Source: Stenotrophomonas maltophilia D457 | GTDB lineage: Bacteria > Pseudomonadota > Gammaproteobacteria > Xanthomonadales > Xanthomonadaceae | Direction: 5' to 3' | DNA: 64,000 nt | Assembly (NCBI RefSeq): GCF_000284595.1 | Contig: NC_017671.1 | Coordinates: forward strand, 2,451,001 to 2,515,000 | In this document: positions 8,637-16,303 of the stretch, piece by piece | Numbering within the stretch: position 1 is the stretch's first letter | Layout: each line of letters opens with the position of its first letter | Translations under genes and position numbers: made by a program | The notes under the pieces: model-generated | The model's database searches: none | What the model saw: only the letters and a program-made list of their open reading frames with translations | What the model was told of the DNA's origin: nothing

Positions 8637-8960
8637 ATGGCCAACCAGAACCAGAACCAGGGCAGCAGCAACCGCGGCTTCGCTTCGATGGACGAAGACA
8701 AGCAGCGCGAGATCGCCGCCAAGGGCGGCCGCGCCGCGCATGAGTCGGGCAACGCCCATGAATTCAGCTCTGAAGAAGCGCGCGAAGCCGGTCGCAAGGG
8801 CGGCGAAGCGGTGAGCCAGGATCGCCAGCACATGGCCGACATCGGCCGCGAAGGCGGCCAGAACAGCCATGGCGGCGGCAACCAGGGTGGCAACCAGGGC
8901 GCTCGGCAGCAACAGCAGGAACGTGGCGGCAACAACAACCGCGGTGGCCAGCAGCGTTGA
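8637..8960 (+). CDS. KGG-repeat stress-induced protein
   Basis: A 107-residue, strongly hydrophilic protein with KGG motifs: REIAAKGGRAAHESG, EAGRKGGEAVSQD, and a third copy as GREGGQNSHGGG. It is followed by a low-complexity Asn/Gln/Gly tail. KGG repeats define the GsiB/YciG/YmdF-like stress proteins, thought to be disordered hydrophilins. The ATG at 8637 has AAGGAG seven bases upstream; an in-frame ATG at 8517 would add residues unlike the family. A strong terminator follows directly. Confidence 0.92.
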   Translation: MANQNQNQGSSNRGFASMDEDKQREIAAKGGRAAHESGNAHEFSSEEAREAGRKGGEAVSQDRQHMADIGREGGQNSHGGGNQGGNQGARQQQQERGGNNNRGGQQR

Positions 8961-8985
8961 TCGAGACTGACCGGTTGCACCCCAT

Positions 8986-9017
8986 GTGGGCGGACAGCGT
9001 GTCCGCCCACTTTTTTT
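8986..9017 (+). terminator. Rho-independent terminator of the KGG gene
   Basis: A perfect 11-bp stem (8986-8996 with 9000-9010), a GCG loop, and seven T residues directly after (9011-9017). It lies 25 bases past the KGG stop and before the convergent catalase gene. Confidence 0.95.
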
Positions 9018-9060
9018 CACGCGAAACGTGGGGCGGAGGCCCGCCCCGGCCTGTCCCGCG

Positions 9061-9969
9061 TCAAGGCTCCCGTGGCGGCAGGTCGAGCGCACCGGCGCCC
9101 GGCCCGGCGCCCAGTTCGGCACCGGTTGTCGGCCGTGCTTCGGGATCGGAAAGCGTTCGCAGGGTCATGGCCTGCACCGCCGCCTGCTCGCGTGGGTCCA
9201 GGCCCACCGTGGCGCTGCCGTCACCGCCGTCCACAGCGGCCTGAGCCTCGCGGTCGCTGACCCGCTCCCACAGCTCGCCGCTGTTCCAGCTGCCCAGCAG
9301 GTCATCGGCGCCGTCGCCCTGCGACATGTCCATGTACAGGTCGGTAAAGGCGGGGTCACCCGGCTGCTTGCCCGGTGGGAAGTTGGGCTGGATGCTGTGC
9401 AATGCCTTTTCGAAGGACTTCTGGTGGGCGATTTCGCGCGTCATCAGGAAGCGCAGTGCGTCCTTGATGCCTGGATCATCGGTCGCCGTGATCAGTCGTT
9501 CGTAGACCAGCTTGGCGCGGGCTTCGGCGGCGATGTTCGAGCGCAGGTCGGCGGTGGGCTCCCCGATCGAATCGACGTAGGCCGCCGTCCACGGCACCCC
9601 GCTGGAATTGACCAGCGCCGGGCCGCCCCCATACAGGATCTGTTCGGTATGGCTGGTGCTGTTCTGGCCCAGCAGCCGCATGTCCTCGGCTTCGGCAAGA
9701 CCCTCGGACTGGATGGCCTTCGGGCCGCGGTTGAGCATGGCGATGATGGTGCCGATGATCTCCAGGTGGCTGATCTCTTCGGTGGCAATGTCCATCAGCA
9801 GGTCCTTGCGGCCCGGATCGCATTCACCGAGTCCCTGGGTGAAGTAACGCATTGCAGCCGCCAGTTCGCCTTGGGGGCCGCCAAACTGTTCCAGCATGAG
9901 GCTGGCAAGCTGCGGGTTGGATTCGCGCACGCGCACGGTGTACATCAGCTTCCTGTGGTGGAAGAACAT
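9061..9969 (-). CDS. Manganese catalase
   Basis: A 302-residue non-haem catalase with a ferritin-like four-helix core that breaks down hydrogen peroxide at a di-manganese centre. Visible ligands include E35 (QGELAAAMRYF), E65 and H68 (ATEEISHLE), and later E and H in NIAAEARAKLVYERL and REIAHQKSFEKAL. The conserved opening MFFHHRKLMYTVRV fixes the start at 9969, with AGGAG eight bases upstream. A Gly/Ala/Pro-rich tail ends the protein. It lies 35 bases downstream of a DUF892 gene on the same strand, and they probably form one transcript. Confidence 0.96.
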   Translation of the reverse strand: MFFHHRKLMYTVRVRESNPQLASLMLEQFGGPQGELAAAMRYFTQGLGECDPGRKDLLMDIATEEISHLEIIGTIIAMLNRGPKAIQSEGLAEAEDMRLLGQNSTSHTEQILYGGGPALVNSSGVPWTAAYVDSIGEPTADLRSNIAAEARAKLVYERLITATDDPGIKDALRFLMTREIAHQKSFEKALHSIQPNFPPGKQPGDPAFTDLYMDMSQGDGADDLLGSWNSGELWERVSDREAQAAVDGGDGSATVGLDPREQAAVQAMTLRTLSDPEARPTTGAELGAGPGAGALDLPPREP

Positions 9970-10005
9970 GGGACTGTCTCCTGTGTATGGCAGGCGGGAC
10001 CGGGA

Positions 10006-10527
10006 TCAACGCTTGGCTTGGGCGCCAGGCGTTTCGTCACGGTTGAGGAAGGCGCCGACCAGGCTGTCCTGGTGCTCTTCCAGCCAGCGCGCCATGGCGA
10101 TCTCTTCCTGCAGGATCTGGCCGCACACGGCCGCGATATCCGGCGCAGCGGCCCGCTCGGCCGCGATCACCAGCGCCCGGTAGGTGGCGATCTCGGTGTT
10201 CTCGAAGCCAAAGGAGATGCCGATGCTCTTGACGACCTCGTCCTCCATCAGGGTGTTGCCGGCAGCGTGGATCGCTGCGGTCATGCTCGCGAACAGCCCC
10301 TTGGCGGTGGGCACGCTTCCGCCGAGCGCTTCAATGCACTCGCGCAGGGAGGCGGCCCGCTGCTGCGTCTCCAGTACGTGCTGGCCGATGCGTGCGGCAA
10401 GATGGGGATAGTTCTGGATGCGCGAAGCCATGGCCTTCATCATGGTCTCCGCCTCCTGCTCCATGGCGTAGGCATCCTGCAGCCATTTCAGCAGGCGCTC
10501 GCTGCGGACGGTGTTCTGGTCTGCCAT
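10006..10527 (-). CDS. DUF892 ferritin-like protein, copy 2
   Basis: A 173-residue helical protein of the DUF892/YciF family, divergent from copy 1. It has EQEAETMMKAMA, HVLETQQRAASLRECIEALGG and a late EEIAMARWLEEH helix that could supply metal ligands. Two ATG codons are adjacent (10530 and 10527); the second is better spaced from GGAG. The ribosome site and both start codons lie inside one arm of a 12-bp inverted repeat. It is followed after 36 bases by the manganese catalase, suggesting a joint peroxide/iron role. Confidence 0.88.
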   Translation of the reverse strand: MADQNTVRSERLLKWLQDAYAMEQEAETMMKAMASRIQNYPHLAARIGQHVLETQQRAASLRECIEALGGSVPTAKGLFASMTAAIHAAGNTLMEDEVVKSIGISFGFENTEIATYRALVIAAERAAAPDIAAVCGQILQEEIAMARWLEEHQDSLVGAFLNRDETPGAQAKR

Positions 10528-10569
10528 CATGGTCTCCGGTAGTGGGGCGACATGCCTCCGGAGACCATG
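10528..10569 (-). promoter_or_regulatory. Inverted repeat covering the ribosome site of the DUF892 gene
   Basis: Perfect 12-bp arms, CATGGTCTCCGG (10528-10539) and CCGGAGACCATG (10558-10569), are separated by 18 bases. On the minus-strand transcript the gene-proximal arm contains the GGAG ribosome site and the first ATG, so folding would hide both. It could instead be a protein-binding dyad. Confidence 0.55.
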
Positions 10570-10686
10570 GTGGCGAGGCAGCAATCACTGCCCCGTCGGC
10601 CGGCGTGAGCCGGCGGGCGTGCGCGCTGCACCTGGCGCTGATGCGGTCATAACATCCGCTGTTGCGTGGCAACGCCTGCCGCGAAC

Positions 10687-11031
10687 TCAGGCGGGCATCG
10701 CGCCGGACACTACAGCGCTGCCGGCGTCGCGACGGGGGCTTGCTGCGGGTGCGCGCGCGCCTGCGGACGCCTTCAACGCCTGGATCACCCGGTGCTGCGC
10801 ACGGTGCGCGCCCCCTTCCACGCCCACGACGTAGACAAAGCGGCCATCGAACTTGGCCTGGGCACCCTCCAGCACGTCATCCTCCTGCAGGGCGCGCTTG
10901 AGCGACTTCATCCATGCCCGTTCGGGGGTGCGATCCAGCTCCACGACGATCGCAGCGCCGCCGCAATCCAGGGACATGCACTCCACGCGCAATGCGCAGG
11001 GGGCGGTGGGGTCGGTGGCGGATCGAGGCAT
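10687..11031 (-). CDS. Hypothetical protein
   Basis: A 114-residue protein that I do not recognise. The ATG at 11031 has GGAG eight bases upstream; an ATG at 11037 is too close to that site. The first 90 residues look folded, with alternating beta-type stretches (GGAAIVVELD, GRFVYVVGVEGG) and a charged helix (WMKSLKRALQEDDVLEG). The last 25 residues are Ala/Arg-rich and probably disordered. No signal peptide or membrane segment is seen. Its neighbours are the DUF892-catalase pair downstream and a divergent receiver protein. Confidence 0.65.
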   Translation of the reverse strand: MPRSATDPTAPCALRVECMSLDCGGAAIVVELDRTPERAWMKSLKRALQEDDVLEGAQAKFDGRFVYVVGVEGGAHRAQHRVIQALKASAGARAPAASPRRDAGSAVVSGAMPA

Positions 11032-11092
11032 GGTCATGGCTCCAGTGCTGGGGGACGGCGGCAGTATCCATGGCCGCCGCCAACGCGCCGTC

Positions 11093-11111
11093 AAAAAAGG
11101 CGCACCGCCTT
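11093..11111 (-). terminator. Weak intrinsic terminator, minus strand
   Basis: On the minus strand a 6-bp stem (AAGGCG/CGCCTT, three-base loop, 11097-11111) runs into a six-T tract (complement of 11093-11098). It could stop transcripts that leave the BLUF copy 3 gene and cross the receiver gene in antisense. Confidence 0.4.
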
Positions 11112-11238
11112 CCACGCCGCATCGACGGCATGGAGCACCTGCGCGGGGCGGCTTCGCGCTGGGCTGACACGGCCCACGCGCGCCGTTGATGCAATACAGC
11201 ACACACTGCAGTTCCCAAGGCAACACAGGCATGCGCGC

Positions 11239-11631
11239 ATGCAATCGGAAATGGACCAGCGCAGGTGCAACCTGCTGCTGGTTGAAGACCAGCTCGACCT
11301 GGCTGCACTGATGGAACAGGCGCTGGAAGACGGCGGCGGCCGGGTGACCCACGCCTACAGCGTGTTCGATGCGCTGGGGCTGCTGGATACGCAACGTTTC
11401 GATGGCGCGGTTCTGGATGTGGAGCTCCGCGATGGCGTGGTGTTCCCGGTGGCCGATCGACTGGCGGAACTCGGCATTCCCTACCTGTTCGTCTCTGCGG
11501 TCTATGACCAGCTGGTGCCGCTGCGCCACCGCCGCGCAACCTTCGTGGCCAAGCCGTTCCACATCGACCAGTTGCAGGAAGCCGTCCAGCAGGTCGTGGG
11601 AGACGCCTGCGCGCCCCCTGCCACGCATTGA
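11239..11631 (+). CDS. Stand-alone response-regulator receiver protein
   Basis: A 130-residue CheY-like receiver with all key positions: E16-D17 (LVEDQ), phospho-acceptor D60 (AVLDVEL), S86 (LFVSAVYD) and K105-P106 (VAKPF). There is no output domain, so it would act by protein contact or as a phosphate sink. The start is uncertain: ATG at 11239 or 11251, neither with a strong ribosome site. No histidine kinase is in the window. It lies among four BLUF genes and converges on BLUF copy 3 with 16 bases between stops. Confidence 0.88.
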   Translation: MQSEMDQRRCNLLLVEDQLDLAALMEQALEDGGGRVTHAYSVFDALGLLDTQRFDGAVLDVELRDGVVFPVADRLAELGIPYLFVSAVYDQLVPLRHRRATFVAKPFHIDQLQEAVQQVVGDACAPPATH

Positions 11632-11647
11632 GCGGCAGACGCCGGGA

Positions 11648-12046
11648 TTACGCCAGGTGTGGGGCTACCACCTGCCCCAGCTGGCGCAGCGCACCACCGC
11701 GGGAGAGCCCGCTCCAGTTGCCACGAGCGACGCTGCGGATGTCGGCAGGGTCGGTCCAGAGCAGCCGCATCGACCAATAGGGAAAGAACCGGCCGGATAC
11801 CCTGCCCCGGCCCAGCTCAAGCAGTTCGCAATGGCTGCGGGCACCGAGGATACGGCTGTACACCACGTTGATGCTGTCTTCCGGTCCCTCGATGTACTGG
11901 AGGAAGCGGTGCCCATCGTAAAGAAGCACACCCGTCACGCCTGCTTCGAAGTTGAAGCGGGCAGCGGCCCTGGCGAGGTCGTCCACAGGGTCCATGGAAA
12001 GCCCCGGTATCGCCTCACTTGCGTAAGCGATTGCGCGGAGGGGCAC
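11648..12046 (-). CDS. BLUF-domain blue-light sensor, copy 3
   Basis: A 132-residue BLUF protein, the shortest of the four, with Y8, N32, Q50 and W91-x-M93. It has LLYDG where the others have LLFDG, and a shortened C-terminal helix region. AAGGA precedes the ATG at 12046. It lies 135 bases downstream of BLUF copy 4 on the same strand; a common transcript is possible but not shown. The FAD-binding core is intact, so photoactivity is likely. Confidence 0.92.
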   Translation of the reverse strand: MPLRAIAYASEAIPGLSMDPVDDLARAAARFNFEAGVTGVLLYDGHRFLQYIEGPEDSINVVYSRILGARSHCELLELGRGRVSGRFFPYWSMRLLWTDPADIRSVARGNWSGLSRGGALRQLGQVVAPHLA

Positions 12047-12181
12047 GTTGATTCCTTCTGACGCAGGAAGTGTCCTGCCCTTCCATGATGCTGCCCTTGC
12101 CGTAGAGCCAAATGAGGCGGTTCACAACCTGCCTCGCTCCATCCTCTCCCCTGCGGCACACTGCAGTAACAGGTTTCCGGC

Positions 12182-12610
12182 TCAGGCGGCCTTTGCGTAG
12201 GGCTCGACAATCAGCAGCAGCTTGTCCATCGCCGTGGCATCGGCCTGTCCGGTCGCTGCCCGCTGGATGAAGCTGTTCCAGTCGGCACAGGCGATCTCGC
12301 GCAGCTCATCTGCAGTGACGGACAGGCAACGCATGGGCCAGAACGGCAGCCGCCGCTGGCCGACACGCCCCCGCGCAAGTTCGATCAGGTGGATGTGACT
12401 GCTGGCGCCGGTGACACGGGAGAAGGCCACATCCAGTCCATCGGCAGGGCCCTCCATGTACTGCAGGAAGCGTTCGCCGTCGAACAGCAGCACCCCGGTC
12501 ACCCCTGCGCCCCGATTGAAGCGCGCGGCATCGTCCATCAGCGCTTTCAGACGTTCCGGCGAGAATCCACTGACGGCCTCGCTGACGTAGGCGATGGCTC
12601 GATTCGGCAT
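12182..12610 (-). CDS. BLUF-domain blue-light sensor, copy 4
   Basis: A 142-residue BLUF protein with Y8, N32, Q50 and W91-x-M93. It resembles copy 1 most closely (RFNR.AGVTGVLLFDG, RRLPFWPMR, IVEPYAKAA at the end). The ATG at 12610 is followed directly by the conserved RAIAY strand. Like the others it has no fused output domain. Confidence 0.93.
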   Translation of the reverse strand: MPNRAIAYVSEAVSGFSPERLKALMDDAARFNRGAGVTGVLLFDGERFLQYMEGPADGLDVAFSRVTGASSHIHLIELARGRVGQRRLPFWPMRCLSVTADELREIACADWNSFIQRAATGQADATAMDKLLLIVEPYAKAA

Positions 12611-12693
12611 GGTGCCACTCCTGCTCTTCTAGCGCTTCACTCTAGGACGGGCATCGTGGCGAAACCGTAAACGCCAGCCGGGAAAACATCACA

Positions 12694-13419
12694 TCATGCC
12701 CAATTCAGCGTGGCTTCCGAGGCGCTTCCAGGTACCGCCATCCGCCGATCTGCCGCCGTGGCGGGGCGCGCACCCTCCATTCCGGCCAGGTAGGCCGAGA
12801 ACCCTCCGGTCGCGCGTCCCACCAGGCGGGCACTGGTCATGACGATGGGAGCGCCGGCCCACCTTACGTCAGCGCCGAGGCATTGCAGCCTCCTCACCAG
12901 TGCAACATCCTCTCCACAGCGCAGGGGAGCAAATCCCCCTGCCGCCAGATAGGCCTGGGCGGAGACGCCGAAATTGGCACCGTGGATGCGCCCATGATCG
13001 TCGCCCCACTGCTGCCGTTTCTGGAACGCGCGTCGCAGGCGCTTCTCCGTCCTGGAGGTGGTTGCTATGTCCACCAGTCCGCAGAAGGCGTCGCACCGGC
13101 CCTCAAGCTGGGCAACCAGCCATTCGGGAGGTACCTCGCTGTCGGCATCGGTGCTCGCCAGCCATCTCGCACCGCGTCCGAGCAGCTCAGCGGCGGCCGC
13201 TGCCCTGGCAACGCCGACGCAGCGTGCTTCCAGGCGCACCGTATCGACCCGCTGCTGCTGGCAGATGGACGCGGTGGCATCCGAGCAGCTGTCCAGTGCA
13301 ACCACCACCTGCACTGCTTCGCCGTGCAGCCCGGGATGCAGGGCTGCCCTTCGGATCGATTGCAGGCAGCGCTCCACGCTGGCTGCCTCGTCATGGGCCG
13401 GAACCAGGATGCCGATCAT
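12694..13419 (-). CDS. Family 2 glycosyltransferase
   Basis: A 241-residue GT-A-fold enzyme. ILVPAHDEAASVERCLQSI opens the nucleotide-sugar domain, VVVALDSCSDAT follows, and the metal-binding DxD appears as STDADSEVPPEW. Later motifs are HGANFGVSAQAYLAAGGF and GEDVALVRRL. There is no membrane segment, so it is soluble, unlike NodC- or cellulose-synthase-type enzymes. Its ATG overlaps the upstream methyltransferase stop by four bases. It is the last gene of a four-gene operon. Donor and acceptor are unknown. Confidence 0.92.
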   Translation of the reverse strand: MIGILVPAHDEAASVERCLQSIRRAALHPGLHGEAVQVVVALDSCSDATASICQQQRVDTVRLEARCVGVARAAAAAELLGRGARWLASTDADSEVPPEWLVAQLEGRCDAFCGLVDIATTSRTEKRLRRAFQKRQQWGDDHGRIHGANFGVSAQAYLAAGGFAPLRCGEDVALVRRLQCLGADVRWAGAPIVMTSARLVGRATGGFSAYLAGMEGARPATAADRRMAVPGSASEATLNWA

Positions 13420-14003
13420 CGCAGGTCCTCGTTGCGGGCCAGCGATAGTGCGCTGCGCGTCCAGCCCTGCAGCACGAAGTCCGCATCACGATAGTGGAAG
13501 GCTTCGTGCAGGCCTTGGCCAAGGCACCGATGCACGACGTCGGTGCGACTTGCGCGCCCATGGAACGAAGGCAACCAATGGCAGGCGACCAGCAGTCCGT
13601 CGTCGCGAAGGGCCGAATCGATGCCGGCGCGCAGCTCGTGCAGCGCTGCTGCACCCAGGTAGTAGCCCATTTCCCCGCAGACGATCAGGTCGAAGCGGCC
13701 CGGCGGCCATTGCTCGGGATGGCTGGCGCAATGGACCTGCACATGCGGCAGGTGGGCCAGGTTGCGGCGGGCCCGGAACGCTGCGCGTGGGCTGATGTCG
13801 GTGGCCAGCAGGCGCTCGCAGCGGGCGGCCAAGGCCTCGGTCAGCACGCCGTTGGAGCATCCCAGCTCCCAGCCCCGAGTGAACTGGCGCTGGCTCAGGC
13901 TGGCCAGCAGCAGCGCACGCTTGCGTTCTTCATACCACCGGCTGCGATAGCCGAAGGGATCCTCCTGCTCATGCAGTTCATCGAAGTATGGTTGCGCGCT
14001 CAT
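13416..14003 (-). CDS. NodS-like SAM-dependent methyltransferase
   Basis: A 195-residue class I methyltransferase. The SAM-binding glycine motif is WELGCSNGVLTEALA; an acidic strand end follows (LLATDIS) and then FDLIVCGEMGYYLG. The layout resembles the NodS family of N-methyltransferases acting on the amino sugar of Nod factors. The ATG at 14003 overlaps the PIG-L stop by four bases, and the gene's end overlaps the glycosyltransferase start, so all three are translationally coupled. The substrate is unknown; N-methylation of a deacetylated sugar is an inference from context. Confidence 0.88.
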   Translation of the reverse strand: MSAQPYFDELHEQEDPFGYRSRWYEERKRALLLASLSQRQFTRGWELGCSNGVLTEALAARCERLLATDISPRAAFRARRNLAHLPHVQVHCASHPEQWPPGRFDLIVCGEMGYYLGAAALHELRAGIDSALRDDGLLVACHWLPSFHGRASRTDVVHRCLGQGLHEAFHYRDADFVLQGWTRSALSLARNEDLR

Positions 14004-14758
14004 GCCAGGAATACCTCGTAGTTCCGGAAGAATCGGGTCAGTACATGTGCGGGCAGCACCGGCGGGCTGTTCAATTCCGGCACCTCGCCGGTCTGGGTCC
14101 GGAAGTGCGCGATGGCGTTTCGTTTTGCGGCAGCCACTGCTGAAATGTCGATCAGCCTGGGAACCTCCCACGCCATGTGTGCGCAGGCGGGGTCAAGCCA
14201 GTGCCAGCCCCACACCGGGTACTCCAGGCGTCGGCAGCCCACTGCCCGCACCGCCCTGCAGGCAGCACGCCCTGCGGCTTCATGATCGGGATGCCCATCA
14301 AAGCGCCAGGGTGCCAGGACCAGGTCGCTCGGCTGGAGGTGCTGCTGCAGCCAATCTTCCAGGCCCTGTTCGTGCGCACTGACCGCGCCGTCGGCGATGC
14401 CGAGATGAAACGCGGATCCAGGCCGGATACCGAGTTCGCCAAGCGCTGCGGCAAGCTCGGCGCGTCGCGCCGAGCGCAGGCGTTCTGGCGTCCACCAGTG
14501 CTCGTCCGGATAGCACGCTTCGCCATCGGTCACGGCGACGACGCGTACCTCCATGCCCTGCTCCGCAGCGTGACGGAGCAGTCCACCACAGCCGAGGATC
14601 TCGTCGTCTGGATGGGGTGCGACCACCACGACGCGATCATGGCCGGCGCACAGGGCATTGGCCGATGTTGCCGGCCGCTGCCACAGCCAATCGCAGCGCA
14701 GCCATGCCTGCTCCTGCGTTCCTTCCCCCTGCAGGGGTGTCCTGGCTACAGCGCCCAT
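14000..14758 (-). CDS. PIG-L family deacetylase
   Basis: A 252-residue zinc-dependent N-deacetylase of the PIG-L/LmbE fold. The metal motif HPDDE is at residues 49-53 and the second metal histidine is in HPDHEAAGRA. The ATG at 14758 is chosen for its AGGAGG site five bases upstream; it overlaps the acyl-CoA dehydrogenase stop by 13 bases. Enzymes of this fold remove acetyl groups from GlcNAc-type sugars or their conjugates. No signal peptide is seen, so it acts in the cytoplasm. It lies between the dehydrogenase and the methyltransferase in the operon. Confidence 0.93.
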   Translation of the reverse strand: MGAVARTPLQGEGTQEQAWLRCDWLWQRPATSANALCAGHDRVVVVAPHPDDEILGCGGLLRHAAEQGMEVRVVAVTDGEACYPDEHWWTPERLRSARRAELAAALGELGIRPGSAFHLGIADGAVSAHEQGLEDWLQQHLQPSDLVLAPWRFDGHPDHEAAGRAACRAVRAVGCRRLEYPVWGWHWLDPACAHMAWEVPRLIDISAVAAAKRNAIAHFRTQTGEVPELNSPPVLPAHVLTRFFRNYEVFLA

Positions 14759-15687
14759 GTCGCCTCCTGGCTCGCCCGCTGGCCGCCCAGCCATTCCCAA
14801 TCGCGATCTGCGTGGTTCTGCCGAAGGAACACGGTCAGGTCCGCGCAGCGACGGGCGTGGGCATCCTCCAGGCACATCGGCGCCGGGCCCAGTGCGCGCC
14901 CCGCCAGATCCAGGACACGCGTCGCCGCGCGCTCGACCACGCAGCGCAGGCGCACGACCTCTTCGCGATGCGCCGATTCCGGCGCGGCGTCGATGCGTGC
15001 CGCCACTTCGCGAAGCAGCGCCGCCGCCGGGCCCAAGGCGAGGTCCACTTCACCCAGTAATCGCGCGCGATTCCCCTCGGTGCAGGCTAGCCGCATGCGC
15101 TCGGCCAAGGCGACCGCCGCGCCGAACCAGACTGCCGCGATGCCCGCACCGCCGTGCCAGAAACCCGGTCGCTGCAGGTACTCATCGCGCGTTCCCAGAA
15201 GCGCCATCGGTGCGCCGTCGAATCGCACCGTGGTGGACGGAACGCCGGCCATGCCAACGGCCGGCCAGGGCTCATCTGCAAGCGTGCGCCAGTGTTTCGC
15301 CGCGACCTGGCACAGCCACACGCCCTGCGCGTTGCGGACGGTTACCAATGCCGCATCCACCCACCCGCTGCCGGAACACCAGGGCTTGTCACCATGGAGC
15401 TGGCCGTGGGCATCGAAGCGGAGTGTGTTGGCTGGACCTTCCGCGGCCCAGACCGCCAGTAGCTGGCCTTCAGCCAGGGCGGGCGCGTTCAGTTCGGCGA
15501 TGATCGCCTGGGCGTCGTAGTGCGCCTCAAGCACTTTGGCCAGGCACAGGTCTTCCGCCCCCCATGCCGCCAGCGCCTGCCAGCGCTGCAGCGTGCGGCC
15601 GCTTCCGGGCAACGGCAGGTCGGGCCGCTGGACCACTACCTCGCGAGCGCGGCCCTCCAGCGGGGATGGCGACGTCACATGCTGCAT
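14746..15687 (-). CDS. Acyl-CoA dehydrogenase-like flavoprotein
   Basis: A 313-residue protein with the acyl-CoA dehydrogenase layout. LHGDKPWCSGSGWVDAALVTVR is the typical flavin beta-barrel strand, and the helical C-terminal domain contains VVERAATRVLDLAGRALGP and ends near FLRQNHADRDWEWLG. It is shorter than usual (about 380) and divergent, so a role in fatty-acid oxidation is doubtful; an amine or hydroxylamine oxidoreductase role is possible. The ATG at 15687 was preferred over one at 15768 that would add a non-conserved segment; its ribosome site is weak. It is the first gene of the four-gene operon. Confidence 0.82.
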   Translation of the reverse strand: MQHVTSPSPLEGRAREVVVQRPDLPLPGSGRTLQRWQALAAWGAEDLCLAKVLEAHYDAQAIIAELNAPALAEGQLLAVWAAEGPANTLRFDAHGQLHGDKPWCSGSGWVDAALVTVRNAQGVWLCQVAAKHWRTLADEPWPAVGMAGVPSTTVRFDGAPMALLGTRDEYLQRPGFWHGGAGIAAVWFGAAVALAERMRLACTEGNRARLLGEVDLALGPAAALLREVAARIDAAPESAHREEVVRLRCVVERAATRVLDLAGRALGPAPMCLEDAHARRCADLTVFLRQNHADRDWEWLGGQRASQEATWAL

Positions 15688-15789
15688 GAAGGGGCCTGAA
15701 ATGAAGAGACATGTCGAACGTAGGCGGCAAGCGGTCACATCGCTGTCTGGGAGGCGTAGCCGGCGCATGAATTCTCTGCGCGATGATCC

Positions 15790-16293
15790 TCACGCGCTCG
15801 CTTGCCCGCGCTGCCGTCGTGCGCGCAGGCACTGCAGCAGCTCCCACAACCATGGCAGCACGACCACGCCCAGCGCCGGCAGCAGGACCAGCCACCAGAC
15901 GCCCGGTGCTGCAGGCTTCACTTCGAGCGACCACCGGGGGTGGACCTGCCAGCCCACCCAGCCCAGCAGGACCCACGGCGCGGCATCGAGCACGCTGTGC
16001 ACATGCTGCTCTGCCGGGCTGATGCGTCGTCTGCCGTCCGCGCTGACGGTGTCGAAGTAGCCGGCGATTGCGTGCGCGAGGACCAGAAGTGCCAGAAACG
16101 TGACGAGCGACAGCGTGTTTTCCAGCAGGAGCCATGCGAGCACCCCGCTTCCGATCAGCAGCAACTGCACCCCATGCAACAGGCTTTCGCGCATCGCAGA
16201 GGTGTGTGGAAGGTCGGTCCGCCGGTGAAAATGGAAGTCCAGCCAGCCGGCAGCCAGCCACAGTGCGTAGACACCGGCGGCAATCGCGCTCAT
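15790..16293 (-). CDS. Conserved membrane protein of unknown function
   Basis: A 167-residue protein with about four membrane helices: near residues 4-18, 38-75 (two close together), 103-116 and 132-152. Between them lie conserved-looking polar motifs: WLDFHFHRRTDLPHTSAMRESLLH, HAIAGYFDT and SPAEQHVHSVLDAAP. The spaced histidines and acids recall di-iron membrane enzymes, but I cannot assign a family. It lies 10 bases after the zinc alcohol dehydrogenase on the same strand and 102 bases before the acyl-CoA dehydrogenase operon. Confidence 0.82.
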   Translation of the reverse strand: MSAIAAGVYALWLAAGWLDFHFHRRTDLPHTSAMRESLLHGVQLLLIGSGVLAWLLLENTLSLVTFLALLVLAHAIAGYFDTVSADGRRRISPAEQHVHSVLDAAPWVLLGWVGWQVHPRWSLEVKPAAPGVWWLVLLPALGVVVLPWLWELLQCLRARRQRGQASA

Positions 16294-16303
16294 GGCAGCA
16301 TGC

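Noticed and set aside
8640..8960. KGG repeats as a tandem DNA repeat or CRISPR-like array
   Set aside because: The repeats are in the protein only and imperfect; there are no regular direct repeats or spacers in the DNA.
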